Positions 48,084-57,418 of a DNA stretch of 64,000 nt are shown piece after piece. This DNA comes from Leifsonia sp. ALI-44-B (lineage in GTDB: Bacteria > Actinomycetota > Actinomycetes > Actinomycetales > Microbacteriaceae). A program made the translations under genes and the position numbers. Where the stretch lies: positions 434,001-498,000 of the forward strand of contig NZ_MTQL01000006.1 in NCBI RefSeq assembly GCF_001984125.1, written 5' to 3'. Positions within the stretch are counted from its first letter, which is position 1. Every line of letters starts with the position of its first letter. The notes beneath the pieces were generated by a model that saw nothing but the letters and a program-made list of their open reading frames with translations, was not told where the DNA came from and searched no databases.

Positions 48084-48136
48084 CGCGACGGGGGCCACGG
48101 TCCAAGGATTCGTTCCTGGGCCACGCCCCCGTCGCG
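48084..48136 (+). promoter_or_regulatory. Long hairpin between acpP and fabF
   Basis: CGCGACGGGGGC (48084-48095) pairs perfectly with GCCCCCGTCGCG (48125-48136), and the 29-base interval folds further (GGTCC...GGGCC, then AGGA/TCCT around TTCGT). The whole 53-base element begins 38 bases after the acpP stop and ends 36 bases before the fabF start. It may act as a partial terminator or an RNA-stability element that lets acpP be made in excess of fabF. Confidence 0.7.
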
Positions 48137-48172
48137 AGCCAGATCGCACCGTACTTTCAGAGAGTTTGTCGA

Positions 48173-49414
48173 ATGACCCCCAAACGTATTGTCGTGACCG
48201 GCCTCGGAGGCACCTCGCCGCTCGGAGGCACCGCTGACGAATCGTGGCGCAACCTGCTCGCCGGCCAGTCCGGAGCGTCGACCCTCGAACAGGAATGGGC
48301 CTCGAAGTACGAGCTGCCCGTGCAGTTCGCCGCCCAGGCCCGCGTGCCCGCCTCCGAGGTGCTCGAGCGCGTCGAGACCAAGCGTCTCGACCCCTCCAGC
48401 CAGTTCGCGCTCATCGCCGGGCGTGAGGCCTGGAAGAACGCCGGCGCCCCCGAGGTCGAACCCGAACGCCTCGGCGTCGACTGGGCCACCGGCATCGGCG
48501 GCGTGTGGACGCTCCTCGACGCCTGGGATGCCCTGCGCGAGCGCGGCCCCCGCCGCGTCATGCCCATGACGGTTCCCATGCTCATGCCCAACGCCCCCGC
48601 GGCCGCCGTCGGCATGGACCTCGGCGCCCGCGCCGGAGCCCGCACCGTCGTCTCGGCCTGCGCCTCGAGCACCGAGTCCATCGCCAATGCCTACGAGCAC
48701 CTGCAGCAGGGCCACGCCGACATCATCGTCGCCGGCGGTTCCGAGGCGGCCATCAACCCGCTTCCGCTCGCGGCCTTCGCATCGATGCAGGCCCTGTCGA
48801 AGCGCGGCGACGACCCCGCGACGGCGTCCCGCCCCTACGACGTCACGCGCGATGGTTTCGTGCTCGGAGAGGGCGCAGCCGCCCTCGTACTCGAGACCCT
48901 CGAACACGCCGAGGCCCGCGGCGCGACCATCTACGCCGAACTCGTCGGCGGAGCGGTCACGAGCGACGCCTATCACATCACCGCGCCTGATCCCAAGGGC
49001 TCCGCCGCCGCGCGCGCCATGCTCGAGGTCGTGCAGAACGCCGGCGCCTCGCTGACGGATGTCGTGCACGTCAACGCGCACGCCACGTCGACGCCCGTCG
49101 GCGACATCGCCGAATACAACGCCCTGCGCCGCGTGTTCGGAGACCACCTCGACAACATCGCCGTCAGCGCCACGAAGGCCTCCACCGGCCACCTGCTCGG
49201 CGGCGCCGGCGCGATCGAGGCGCTCTTCACCGTGATGGCCCTGCACGAGCGCATCATGCCGCCCACGATCAACCTCACCGAGCAAGATCCCGAGATCCAC
49301 CTCGACGTCGTGACCTCGCCGCGCAAGCTGCCCGATGGCGACCTGCTCGCGATCAGCAACTCGTTCGGTTTCGGCGGTCACAACTCGGTGATCGGGTTCC
49401 GCAGCTTCAACTAG
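48173..49414 (+). CDS. fabF: Beta-ketoacyl-ACP synthase II
   Basis: Condensing enzyme for chain elongation. Catalytic Cys163 in VVSACASSTESIA, His in VNAHATSTPVGD and His in STGHLLGGAGAIEA, all in normal spacing; glycine-rich end NSFGFGGHNSVIGF. 413 residues. Start ATG at 48173. It is the last gene of the fasR-fabD-fabH-acpP-fabF operon and is followed by a strong terminator. Confidence 0.96.
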   Translation: MTPKRIVVTGLGGTSPLGGTADESWRNLLAGQSGASTLEQEWASKYELPVQFAAQARVPASEVLERVETKRLDPSSQFALIAGREAWKNAGAPEVEPERLGVDWATGIGGVWTLLDAWDALRERGPRRVMPMTVPMLMPNAPAAAVGMDLGARAGARTVVSACASSTESIANAYEHLQQGHADIIVAGGSEAAINPLPLAAFASMQALSKRGDDPATASRPYDVTRDGFVLGEGAAALVLETLEHAEARGATIYAELVGGAVTSDAYHITAPDPKGSAAARAMLEVVQNAGASLTDVVHVNAHATSTPVGDIAEYNALRRVFGDHLDNIAVSATKASTGHLLGGAGAIEALFTVMALHERIMPPTINLTEQDPEIHLDVVTSPRKLPDGDLLAISNSFGFGGHNSVIGFRSFN

Positions 49415-49448
49415 TCGACGCGTTCGACGACAGACAGGCAAATAGACA

Positions 49449-49488
49449 GACAGAAGGCCCCGGCGGTATTCCGCCAGGGCCTTCTGTC
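49449..49488 (+). terminator. Terminator of the fatty-acid operon
   Basis: A long stem: GACAGAAGGCCC-type left arm (49449-49460) pairs with GGGCCTTCTGTC-like right arm (49477-49488), with inner GGCGG/CCGCC and loop TATT. It lies 35 bases after fabF and before the convergent DUF3145 gene. Confidence 0.92.
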
Positions 49489-49548
49489 CATCTGTGGGGG
49501 CGTGCGCCGGGGTGTCCTCCGCGCGCCCTACCCGGGGTGGGTTCGCGC

Positions 49549-50055
49549 TCAACCCACGTGGTGCAGCCAGACGACGGGCGCAGCCTGATCGCCGGCGTAG
49601 CGGAACGCCTCGAGTTCGTCGTCCCACGGCTGACCGAGGGCGCCGCTCAGCTCCTGCTGCAAGAGGTGCGCGTTCGCGCCCGCGGTCGACATGGCGGCGC
49701 GGATGCGGTCTTCGGGGACGACGATGCTGCCGGCCGCATCGGTTTGGGCGAAGAAGATGCCCAGATCGGGCGTGTGCAGCCAACGACCGCCGTCGGAGCC
49801 GGGGCTCGCGTCTTCGGCGATCTCGTAGCGCAGGTGCTCCCAGCCGCGCAACGCCGAGGCGATGGCTGCCCCGGTGCCCTGCGGCCCCTCCCACACGAAC
49901 TCGGCACGCTTGGCGCCCCGCAGCACGGGTTGCTCGGCCCAGTCGAAGTTGACCGCACGACCAAGAGCGCGACCTGCGGCCCATTCGACATGGGGGCAGA
50001 GCGCGCGGGGAGACGAGTGGATGAACACCACTCCTCTGGTTGACGTCGCCTGCAT
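49549..50055 (-). CDS. DUF3145 protein
   Basis: A 168-residue protein of the actinobacterial DUF3145 family, function unknown. Conserved parts are RGVVFIHSSPRALCPHVEWAAG (beginning), AVNFDWAEQPVLRG, GWEHLRYEIAEDASPGSDGG, RWLHTPDLGIFFAQ and the end WDDELEAFRYAGD. Commonly encoded near the fab operon in this group of bacteria, as here. Start ATG at 50055. No membrane segment or signal peptide. Confidence 0.92.
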   Translation of the reverse strand: MQATSTRGVVFIHSSPRALCPHVEWAAGRALGRAVNFDWAEQPVLRGAKRAEFVWEGPQGTGAAIASALRGWEHLRYEIAEDASPGSDGGRWLHTPDLGIFFAQTDAAGSIVVPEDRIRAAMSTAGANAHLLQQELSGALGQPWDDELEAFRYAGDQAAPVVWLHHVG

Positions 50056-50137
50056 CTCATCCTCCGTTCACTGCGGTGCGTCTTCCCCTACGACCGCTCG
50101 GATGATTCGAGATGCTGCTTCTGAAGTTATAGTCCCG

Positions 50138-50166
50138 ATTATCACCCAGGGTCAGGGCAAAAACAA
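50138..50166 (-). promoter_or_regulatory. Candidate promoter of the DUF3145 gene
   Basis: On the minus strand TTGTTT (50161-50166), a 17-base spacer and GATAAT preceded by T (50138-50143, an extended -10 appearance), about 80 bases upstream of the start. The gap 50056-50260 between the two divergent genes holds nothing else obvious. Confidence 0.5.
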
Positions 50167-50260
50167 CCGACATTCCGGCACGGCGGCCAATGCCCAGGGT
50201 TCGAGCATCCCTATACTGAGCAGAGGTTTCCGATCGGAGGCCTGAGCCGAGGAGTGCAGC

Positions 50261-50848
50261 ATGTCGGTACGCGCGGGTCTCCTGGCCATTCTGAGCCTCG
50301 GTCCGGCCTACGGGCTGCAGGTGCGCGACGAATTCCTCGACCGCGCGCCGCACCGCACGAGCGTTAACGTGGGGCAGATCTACAGCACGCTCGACCGGCT
50401 GATGACGGCGGGTCTGGTGCGCAATCGCGGCATGACCGACGACGGGCTGCCCCTGTACGGATTGACGGATGCCGGCGAGGCCGCCGTCGCCGAGTGGGTG
50501 CGCGTGGCCGAAGCGAATGCCGGCGACCGCATCGACGATCTGCTCGATCAGGTGCTGATCGTGTCGTCGCTGCCGGGGGTGGATGTGGCCCCAGTGGTGG
50601 AGGGGTATCGTGCGCAGTTGGCGGGCGGTGCGCAGCGCGAGAGCGGCGGTGCGACGCGTGACGGCGTCGAGGAGGGTGACAACCCGCAGCGTGTTGCCGC
50701 CGAGGCGGCGAGGCGCGGCATCCGGGATGCTCTCGTGGCCTGGCTGGATGAGTTCGAGCGGACGATCGGCGCGGGCCCCGATGCATCCCGGCCCCAGCGC
50801 GAGGTGAGGCCGAGTCGCGGCCGACGCCCGGGGTCGACGCTCGCGTGA
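50261..50848 (+). CDS. PadR family transcriptional regulator
   Basis: A 195-residue regulator with the PadR winged helix in the first 85 residues: GLLAILSLGPAYGLQVRDEF, then VNVGQIYSTLDRLMTAGLV and PLYGLTDAGEAAV. The C-terminal part is the usual helical dimer region with an Arg/Pro tail. The ligand is unknown. Its stop overlaps the GTG of the alpha/beta hydrolase gene, so the two are one unit, and the large synthetase follows; control of this cluster is a reasonable guess. ATG at 50261, weak purine site GAGGAG upstream. Confidence 0.9.
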   Translation: MSVRAGLLAILSLGPAYGLQVRDEFLDRAPHRTSVNVGQIYSTLDRLMTAGLVRNRGMTDDGLPLYGLTDAGEAAVAEWVRVAEANAGDRIDDLLDQVLIVSSLPGVDVAPVVEGYRAQLAGGAQRESGGATRDGVEEGDNPQRVAAEAARRGIRDALVAWLDEFERTIGAGPDASRPQREVRPSRGRRPGSTLA

Positions 50849-51879
50849 ACCTGTCGACGGATGGCGCAGCGCTCGTGCTCGATGCCGGCGCGCTGGGCCT
50901 GGAGCGCCGGGACGTCGAGACCACATTGGGTCGCGTCGTCGTTCATCTCCGGGCCGGTGTCGCGGGCGCGGGTTCGCCTCTGATTCTTCTGCACGGCGCC
51001 GCGGGTTCGTGGAGCACCTGGACGCCGCTCATCGCCGAGTGGGACCGTCGGGGCGATATGGCCGGCCGGGCTCTGGTGCTCGTGGATCTTCCCGGATGGG
51101 GTGATTCACCGTTCCCCGATAATGAGGACGCCTACACGATCGAGGCTCTCGGGCAGACCGTGCTCGAAGCTGCCGATGCCGCGCTCGAGAACGCCGGCGC
51201 CGTGCTCGAGACTGCCGATACCGCGGCCGCAAACTCCGCCACCGAGTCAGCCGATACCACGCCCGGCGCGCGCAGGGGTGCCACCCGCTACAGGTTGGTC
51301 GGGCATTCGCTGGGCGGATTCGTCGCGCTGCACCTTGCCGCCGCGGCGCCCGAACGCGTGAGCCGAGTCGACCTGGTCTCTGCCGTGAGTTTTGCGGTCA
51401 TCGACAGCGGCGCCCATCCGGTGCGCGCTTTTCGGCGGTTGCCGGGGTTCACGGGCCTCTTGCAGGGCATGCGCTTTCTCGACATCCTGCCCGGGCGAGG
51501 TGCGCCCCTCGTGCGCTTCTTGACGCGGCTCCGGTTGTTGCCGCTTCTCGTGTCGCCCCTGTTCGATCGGCGGCGGCCGGTCCATCCGAGTGTTGTGGCG
51601 GCGCTCGGCGAGGAGCTTCGGCCGCACGCGTTCGTGGCGGGCACGCGGCGCGCCGCCCGGTATCCGGCACACGCGCGGTGGCGGCACATCACGTGCCCCG
51701 TGCACCTGGTTTCGGGCGATCGCGACGTTTTCGTGGCGCGCGACGACCCGGCGGCGCTGGCCCGCACGGTGCCCACTCTGCGGCGCACGCGGCTAGCCGG
51801 CACCGGCCACTTCGCGCACATCGAGAACCTCGCCGGCACGCTCGACGCGTGGGGCTCCGACACCCGATCGGCCGGCTGA
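50845..51879 (+). CDS. Alpha/beta hydrolase
   Basis: A 344-residue hydrolase of the alpha/beta fold. Oxyanion strand PLILLHGAAGSWSTW, nucleophile Ser in LVGHSLGGFVALHLA, catalytic Asp in HLVSGDRDVFVARDD and His in LAGTGHFAHIENLAG. An Ala/Asp/Glu-rich insertion of about 40 residues (LEAADAALENAGAVLE and on) precedes the nucleophile and looks repeat-derived. Substrate unknown. Start GTG at 50845 overlaps the PadR stop (GTGA). It precedes the Pls/PosA-type gene by 108 bases. Confidence 0.88.
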   Translation: MNLSTDGAALVLDAGALGLERRDVETTLGRVVVHLRAGVAGAGSPLILLHGAAGSWSTWTPLIAEWDRRGDMAGRALVLVDLPGWGDSPFPDNEDAYTIEALGQTVLEAADAALENAGAVLETADTAAANSATESADTTPGARRGATRYRLVGHSLGGFVALHLAAAAPERVSRVDLVSAVSFAVIDSGAHPVRAFRRLPGFTGLLQGMRFLDILPGRGAPLVRFLTRLRLLPLLVSPLFDRRRPVHPSVVAALGEELRPHAFVAGTRRAARYPAHARWRHITCPVHLVSGDRDVFVARDDPAALARTVPTLRRTRLAGTGHFAHIENLAGTLDAWGSDTRSAG

Positions 51880-51987
51880 ACGGATGCTGCGCTCCCCCGC
51901 ACGTTGCCATCCGTTCAACGCCCGTCTACCTGTGCTCCGTAGCCTGGCGGTACCCGAACCAGCCTCACAACACCATCGGAGCCCGGC

Positions 51988-54900
51988 GTGACCGAAACGC
52001 TCGATACCCCCGCCGATAGCGACCCCGCACGTTTGCTCGAACGAGGCGCCCACGCATCCGCCCCCCGCACGCTGATCGACATCCTGCGCGAGACGACGGC
52101 ACGGCATCCCGACGCCTCGGCTCTCGAAGACGCCCGAGGCGCCCTCAGCTATCGCGAGCTCATGGCCAACGTCGTGCGCGTGGCCGCGCGCCTCGTCGAG
52201 GACGGCGTGGGCCGCGGCGACCGCGTGGGTGTGCGACTCGCTTCGGGCTCGCGTGAGCTCTACATCGCCATCCTCGCGGTCATGGCCGCCGGCGCCGCCT
52301 ATGTGCCCGTGGATGTCGACGACCCCGACGAACGAGCCGACCTCGTGTTCCGCGAGGCCCGGGTGCGGGGCACGCTCTCGGGCGATGGCTGGCTCGAGGG
52401 CCCGGACGGCACCCCGCGCACGCGGATCTTCGACGGCTCGGCGCCCCATGCCAGCACGCATTCCCAACCCATGCTCACGCCACCGACACCCGACGACGAT
52501 GCCTGGATCATCTTCACCTCCGGGTCGACGGGCACGCCGAAGGGTGTCGCCGTGACGCATCGCTCGGCCGCGGCCTTCGTCGACGCCGAGGCGCGCCTGT
52601 TCCTCGCCGACGAACCCATCGGGCCCGACGACCGGGTGCTCGCGGCGCTCTCGGTCGCCTTCGACGCGTCGTGCGAGGAGATGTGGCTGGCCTGGCGCAA
52701 CGGCGCGTGTCTCGTGCCCGCGCCCCGCTCGCTCGTGCGCACGGGTTCCGACCTCGGCCCCTGGCTCACGACGCACGGCATCTCGATCGTGTCGACCGTG
52801 CCGACGCTCGCGAGCCTGTGGCCGGACGATTCGCTCGAGAACATCCGCCTGCTCATCTTCGGCGGGGAGGTATGCCCGCCCGAACTCGTCACGCGCGTCG
52901 CTGTGCCCGGACGTGAGGTCTGGAACACCTACGGTCCGACCGAGGCGACCGTCGTGGCGTGCGCGGCCCTGCTGCACGCGGGAGAACCCGTGCGCATCGG
53001 CCTTCCGCTGGACGGCTGGGACCTCGCGGTCATCGGCGACGACGGGATGCCCGTGCGCGGCGACGAGGTGGGCGAACTGGTCATCGGCGGCGTCGGGCTG
53101 GCGCGCTACCTCGACCCGCAGAAGGATACGGAGAAGTATGCCGCCTTGCCGTCGCTCGGCTGGGAGCGAGCCTATCGATCGGGCGACCGCGTGCGATTCG
53201 ACGGCGAGGGCCTGGTTTTCGCCGGGCGCGTCGACGATCAGGTGAAGATCGGCGGCCGCCGCATCGAACTCGGCGAGATCGAGGCTGCCCTGCAGAAGCT
53301 GCCGGGGGTATCGGCCGCCGCCGTCGCGGTGCAGAAGACCGAGGCTGGGAACACCGTGCTGGTCGGTTATCTGGCCGTGGCCGACCCGCAGACGTTCGAC
53401 CATGCGGGTGCCACGCGGGCGCTACGCGATGAGTTGCCGGCCGCACTGGTGCCCGCGCTCGCGGCGCTCGACACTCTGCCGACGCGCACCTCGGGCAAGG
53501 TCGATCGGGGCGCGCTGCCCTGGCCGCTGCCTGCTGCTGACTCCGTGTCCGGCGCCGGGCGGGGCGACGTCGATGCAGGCGACCTCACGCCCGCGGAGGT
53601 CCTCTTCCGCAGCGTGGCGGCCGACTGGCAGGCCGTGCTCGGCATCCCGGTCTCGGATGCCGACGCGAACTTCTTCGATCTCGGCGGCGGGTCGCTGTCG
53701 GCCGCCCAATTGGTGGGCCGCCTGCGCAACCACGTGCCCGAGTACACGGTGGCCGATCTCTATGACCACCCGCGGCTCGGAGCCCTGTGCGACGACCTGC
53801 TCGAGCGCTCGGCGGATGCCGCGGCCGAGGAGGAGGCGGCGGCCCGCGCCGGCGGACGCGCGCGCCCGTCCGACCATGTCGTCCCACCCGTGCCGCGCTC
53901 GATGCAGGTCTTTCAGACTCTCGCGGGCCTCCTTCTGCATCTCGTGGGCGGCATCCGCTGGACCGCCATCGCCCTCGGCATCGCGACCGTGCTGCACGCC
54001 CTCGACGACCTGACCAACGACACCAACTTCGACGCTCTGCCCGCGGCCCCGCTGTGGTTCGTCGTGCCGGCCCTGCTGCTCTTCGCGACCCCGATCGGCC
54101 GCATGGTGTTGTCCGTCGTCGTGGCGCGCGTGTTGTTGGCTGGGGTGCGGCCGGGCGACCACCCGCGCGGCGGCTCGGTGCACCGACGGCTCTGGTTCGC
54201 CGAGCAGATGCAGACGTCGATCGGCGCGGTCTCGCTCGCGGGCGCGCCGTGGATCGTCTACTACGCCCGCGCACTCGGCGCCAAGATCGCCCCCGACGTC
54301 GACCTGCACACCGTGCCACCCGTCACGGGCATGCTGACGATCGGCCGCGGTGCCTCCATCGAACCCGAGGTCGACCTCTCGGGCTACTGGATCGACGGGG
54401 ATGTCGTCCGCCTCGGCTCCATCCGCATCGGCGCCGAGTCGTCGGTGGGCGCGCGCAGCACCCTCGCACCCGGCACGCGGCTCGGTCGGGGCGCCGAGGT
54501 CATCGCGGGCTCGGCGGTCTTCGGGCGCGTTCCCGCCGGCCAGCAGTGGGCGGGTTCGCCGGCCGTGCGCATCGGCCGCTCGCGCGCCTGGTGGCCGGGT
54601 GCGCGTCCACCCAAACGCACGCGCTGGGTGGCGGCATTCGGCGCGTCGTCGGTGGCTCTCGCCGGCATCCCCGTGCTCTCGTTCGCGCTCGGCGTGGCGC
54701 TGCTGGCGTGGTCCATCACCGACGCTCCCGATCTCGCCGCCGTGCTGGTGCGCGCGCTGGCGGGTATCGTTCCCGCAACCCTCGCCGCGGGTCTGCTCCT
54801 CGCGGGCCTCGTGGTCGTGTGCGTGCGCCTCCTCAGCATCGGCGTGACCGCGGGTGTCCACCCCGTGCGCAGCCGCGTGGGCTGGCAGGTCTGGTCGATC

Positions 54901-56037
54901 GAGCGGCTGCTCGACCTCGCGCGGTCGTTCCTCTTCCCGCTCTACTCCAGCCTGTTCACACCCTTGTGGCTGCGACTGCTGGGGGCGAATGTCGGGCGCA
55001 ACGTCGAGGCATCCACCGTGTTGCTCGTGCCCTCGATGACCACGGTGCGCGACGGCGCGTTCCTGGCCGACGATACGCTCATCGCCTCCTACGAGCTGGG
55101 CGGCGGATGGTTGCGCATCTCCCCCGTCGTCATCGGCAAACGAGCCTTCCTCGGCAACTCGGGGATGGCCGGATCGGGCCGCAACGTTCCGAAGGGCGCG
55201 CTCGTGGCCGTGTTGTCGGCCGCGCCCCGCAAGTCGAAGCCCGGCACCTCGTGGCTCGGCTCCCCGCCCGTGCAATTGCGCCGCTCGGCCGAGACGGGCG
55301 ACCAGAGCCGCACCTACGAGCCGCCCGCGCGACTGCGTGTGGCGCGCGCCGTGTGGGAGCTGCTGCGCGTCGTGCCCGTGATCGTGAGCGCTCTGCTCGG
55401 CCTGCTCGTGGTCGTCGCACTGCTCGCGGCCGCCGATGCCGGTGGCGTGGGGCTTGCGATCGTGGCGTCCCCGTTCGTTATGACGGCTGCCGCGGCTCTC
55501 GCTGCCGTCGTCACCTCTGCGGCCAAATGGGTGCTCGTCGGCCGGATCCGCGAGTCCGAGCATCCGCTCTGGTCGTCGTTCGTGTGGCGCACCGAGGTGG
55601 CCGACACGTTCGTCGAGATGACGGCGGCGCCCTGGTTCGCGCGCCTGGCGTCGGGAACGCCCGCACTCGTGTGGTGGCTGCGCAGCCTGGGCTCGCACAT
55701 CGGCCGCGGCGTGTGGTGCGAGAGCTACTGGTTGCCCGAGGCCGACCTGGTGACGCTCGGCGACGGCAGCACCGTCAACCGCGGCTGCGTTGTGCAAACA
55801 CACCTCTTTCATGATCGAATCATGTCTATGGATTCGGTCACCCTCGCGGCCGGCTCGACACTCGGGCCGCACAGCGTCATTCTTCCCGCCGCCACGATCG
55901 GTTCCCACGCCACGGTCGGGCCCGCGTCGCTCGTCATGCGCGGCGAAACCGTGCCCGCCTCGAGCCGCTGGTCGGGCAACCCGATCGGCCCCTGGCGCGA
56001 CGTGACGACCGCCGACTATCGCGTCGTCTCCAAATGA
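51988..56037 (+). CDS. Pls/PosA-family membrane nonribosomal peptide synthetase, predicted lysine-activating
   Basis: A 1349-residue relative of epsilon-poly-L-lysine synthetase (about 1,320 residues). Adenylation domain at about 30-520: IIFTSGSTGTPKG, YRSGD, GRVDDQVKIGGRRIELGE, Lys504 in RTSGKVDRGAL. Carrier domain at about 530-605 with Ser569 in FFDLGGGSLSAAQ. Then six membrane segments in three pairs (about 640-720, 880-955, 1118-1186) alternating with three soluble hexapeptide-like domains, the last containing THLFHDRIMSMDSV. Specificity residues read D226 A227 E230 S269 I290 G292 T314 V322 V323 K504, close to the lysine code of bacitracin synthetase (recalled, not searched). Start GTG at 51988 with GGAG upstream; stop overlaps the peptidase start. 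Confidence 0.9.
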   Translation: MTETLDTPADSDPARLLERGAHASAPRTLIDILRETTARHPDASALEDARGALSYRELMANVVRVAARLVEDGVGRGDRVGVRLASGSRELYIAILAVMAAGAAYVPVDVDDPDERADLVFREARVRGTLSGDGWLEGPDGTPRTRIFDGSAPHASTHSQPMLTPPTPDDDAWIIFTSGSTGTPKGVAVTHRSAAAFVDAEARLFLADEPIGPDDRVLAALSVAFDASCEEMWLAWRNGACLVPAPRSLVRTGSDLGPWLTTHGISIVSTVPTLASLWPDDSLENIRLLIFGGEVCPPELVTRVAVPGREVWNTYGPTEATVVACAALLHAGEPVRIGLPLDGWDLAVIGDDGMPVRGDEVGELVIGGVGLARYLDPQKDTEKYAALPSLGWERAYRSGDRVRFDGEGLVFAGRVDDQVKIGGRRIELGEIEAALQKLPGVSAAAVAVQKTEAGNTVLVGYLAVADPQTFDHAGATRALRDELPAALVPALAALDTLPTRTSGKVDRGALPWPLPAADSVSGAGRGDVDAGDLTPAEVLFRSVAADWQAVLGIPVSDADANFFDLGGGSLSAAQLVGRLRNHVPEYTVADLYDHPRLGALCDDLLERSADAAAEEEAAARAGGRARPSDHVVPPVPRSMQVFQTLAGLLLHLVGGIRWTAIALGIATVLHALDDLTNDTNFDALPAAPLWFVVPALLLFATPIGRMVLSVVVARVLLAGVRPGDHPRGGSVHRRLWFAEQMQTSIGAVSLAGAPWIVYYARALGAKIAPDVDLHTVPPVTGMLTIGRGASIEPEVDLSGYWIDGDVVRLGSIRIGAESSVGARSTLAPGTRLGRGAEVIAGSAVFGRVPAGQQWAGSPAVRIGRSRAWWPGARPPKRTRWVAAFGASSVALAGIPVLSFALGVALLAWSITDAPDLAAVLVRALAGIVPATLAAGLLLAGLVVVCVRLLSIGVTAGVHPVRSRVGWQVWSIERLLDLARSFLFPLYSSLFTPLWLRLLGANVGRNVEASTVLLVPSMTTVRDGAFLADDTLIASYELGGGWLRISPVVIGKRAFLGNSGMAGSGRNVPKGALVAVLSAAPRKSKPGTSWLGSPPVQLRRSAETGDQSRTYEPPARLRVARAVWELLRVVPVIVSALLGLLVVVALLAAADAGGVGLAIVASPFVMTAAAALAAVVTSAAKWVLVGRIRESEHPLWSSFVWRTEVADTFVEMTAAPWFARLASGTPALVWWLRSLGSHIGRGVWCESYWLPEADLVTLGDGSTVNRGCVVQTHLFHDRIMSMDSVTLAAGSTLGPHSVILPAATIGSHATVGPASLVMRGETVPASSRWSGNPIGPWRDVTTADYRVVSK

Positions 56038-57410
56038 CCGGTGCTCCGGCCGCTCGCAATGCCGACCCCTACATTCCTGCGCTCGGCAACGACGGGTATC
56101 GCAGTGTGCACTATGGCCTCGAGCTCGACTATCGGGTCGCGACGAACCGGCTCGCGGCGACGGCGACCATCACGGCGATCGCGGATGGCGGCGATGGCGG
56201 TGGCTGGGATGCCGGCTCCGCCCCTCAGCCTCTCGACCGCATCGTCTTCGACCTCGCCGGCCTGACCGTCTCATCCGTCTCGGTCGACGGCGTGCGCACA
56301 CCGAAGGTGCGACAGGTCCGCAACAAGGTGGTCATCCACCCGCGCGAGCCCATCGCGCCCGGCGCCACGTTCGAGGTGCGCATCGCCTACGCGGGCGCCC
56401 CGAAGCCCCGCCGCAGCCGCTGGGGTCTCGTCGGCTGGGAGGAGTTGCAGGACGGCGTAATCGTCGCGTCGCAGCCATCCGGGGCGTCGTCGTGGTACCC
56501 GTGCAACGATCTACCCAGTGACAAGGCGAGCTACCGCATCCAGGTCACGTGCGATCGGGACTATGCGGTCGTGTGCAACGGCGTACTCGAAGAAAGCTCG
56601 ACGACGGGCGGGCGCACGCGCTGGGTGTACCGCCAACCCGAGCCCACCTCGTCTTATTTGACGGCCGTGCACATCGGGCGCTACCGCCGCGAACGCATGA
56701 CGGTCAGCCCGACGTCATCACCCGTGACCATTCACGCGGCTTTCCCACCGGCACTGCGCGCGCGCGTGGAACACGATTTCCGCGACCTTCCCGCGATGAT
56801 GGATGTCTTCAGCCAGCGTTTCGGCCCCTACCCGTTCCCCGAGTACACGGTCGTGGTGACCGAGGACGAGCTCGAGATCCCGCTCGAAGCCCAGGGGCTC
56901 GCGTCGTTCGGGTCGAATCACGCCGACGGCAACGGCGGCTCCGAGCGGCTCATCGCACACGAACTCGCGCACCAGTGGTTCGGCAACTCGGTGGGGCTGC
57001 GATCGTGGCGGCACATCTGGCTGAACGAGGGCTTCGCCTGCTATGCCGAATGGATCTGGGCCGAGGCATCGGGTGGGCCGACCGCGGATGCTTCGGCACG
57101 CTCGCACCACGGGAGGCTGTCGGCGTCCCCCCAGGACCTCGTCCTCGGCGACCCGGGCGCGGACGACCTCTTCGACGACCGCGTGTACAAGCGAGGTGCG
57201 CTCACCTTGCACGCGCTGCGCCTGATGCTCGGCGACGAGCGCTTCTTCGCGCTGGTCACAGCCTGGACGACGCGTTACTGGCACTCGACGGCCGAGACCT
57301 CCGACTTCACACGACTGGCGACAGAAGCCGCCGGGCGCCCGCTGGATGACTTCTTCCACGAGTGGCTCGAACGGCCCGAGTTGCCGCGGCTTCCGGCGCT
57401 GCGCGGCTGA
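56034..57410 (+). CDS. M1 family zinc metallopeptidase paired with the synthetase
   Basis: A 458-residue M1 (gluzincin) peptidase without signal peptide. Zinc site H309-E310-x-x-H313 in LIAHELAHQWFGN, third ligand Glu332 in WLNEGFACYAEW. The substrate-binding GAMEN motif is replaced by LEAQGLASFG, so the N-terminal amine recognition differs from standard aminopeptidases. The ATG overlaps the synthetase stop (ATGA). An M1-like Zn peptidase that degrades epsilon-poly-lysine is known in the polylysine producer Streptomyces albulus; trimming, recycling or self-protection is the likely role here, by inference. Confidence 0.88.
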   Translation: MTGAPAARNADPYIPALGNDGYRSVHYGLELDYRVATNRLAATATITAIADGGDGGGWDAGSAPQPLDRIVFDLAGLTVSSVSVDGVRTPKVRQVRNKVVIHPREPIAPGATFEVRIAYAGAPKPRRSRWGLVGWEELQDGVIVASQPSGASSWYPCNDLPSDKASYRIQVTCDRDYAVVCNGVLEESSTTGGRTRWVYRQPEPTSSYLTAVHIGRYRRERMTVSPTSSPVTIHAAFPPALRARVEHDFRDLPAMMDVFSQRFGPYPFPEYTVVVTEDELEIPLEAQGLASFGSNHADGNGGSERLIAHELAHQWFGNSVGLRSWRHIWLNEGFACYAEWIWAEASGGPTADASARSHHGRLSASPQDLVLGDPGADDLFDDRVYKRGALTLHALRLMLGDERFFALVTAWTTRYWHSTAETSDFTRLATEAAGRPLDDFFHEWLERPELPRLPALRG

Positions 57411-57418
57411 ACCCGCCT

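Noticed and set aside
53422-55908. Long frames on the other strand and in another frame across the synthetase gene
   Set aside because: They are Arg/Gly/His-rich shadows without recognisable domains, and the plus-strand gene is a full-length Pls/PosA protein.
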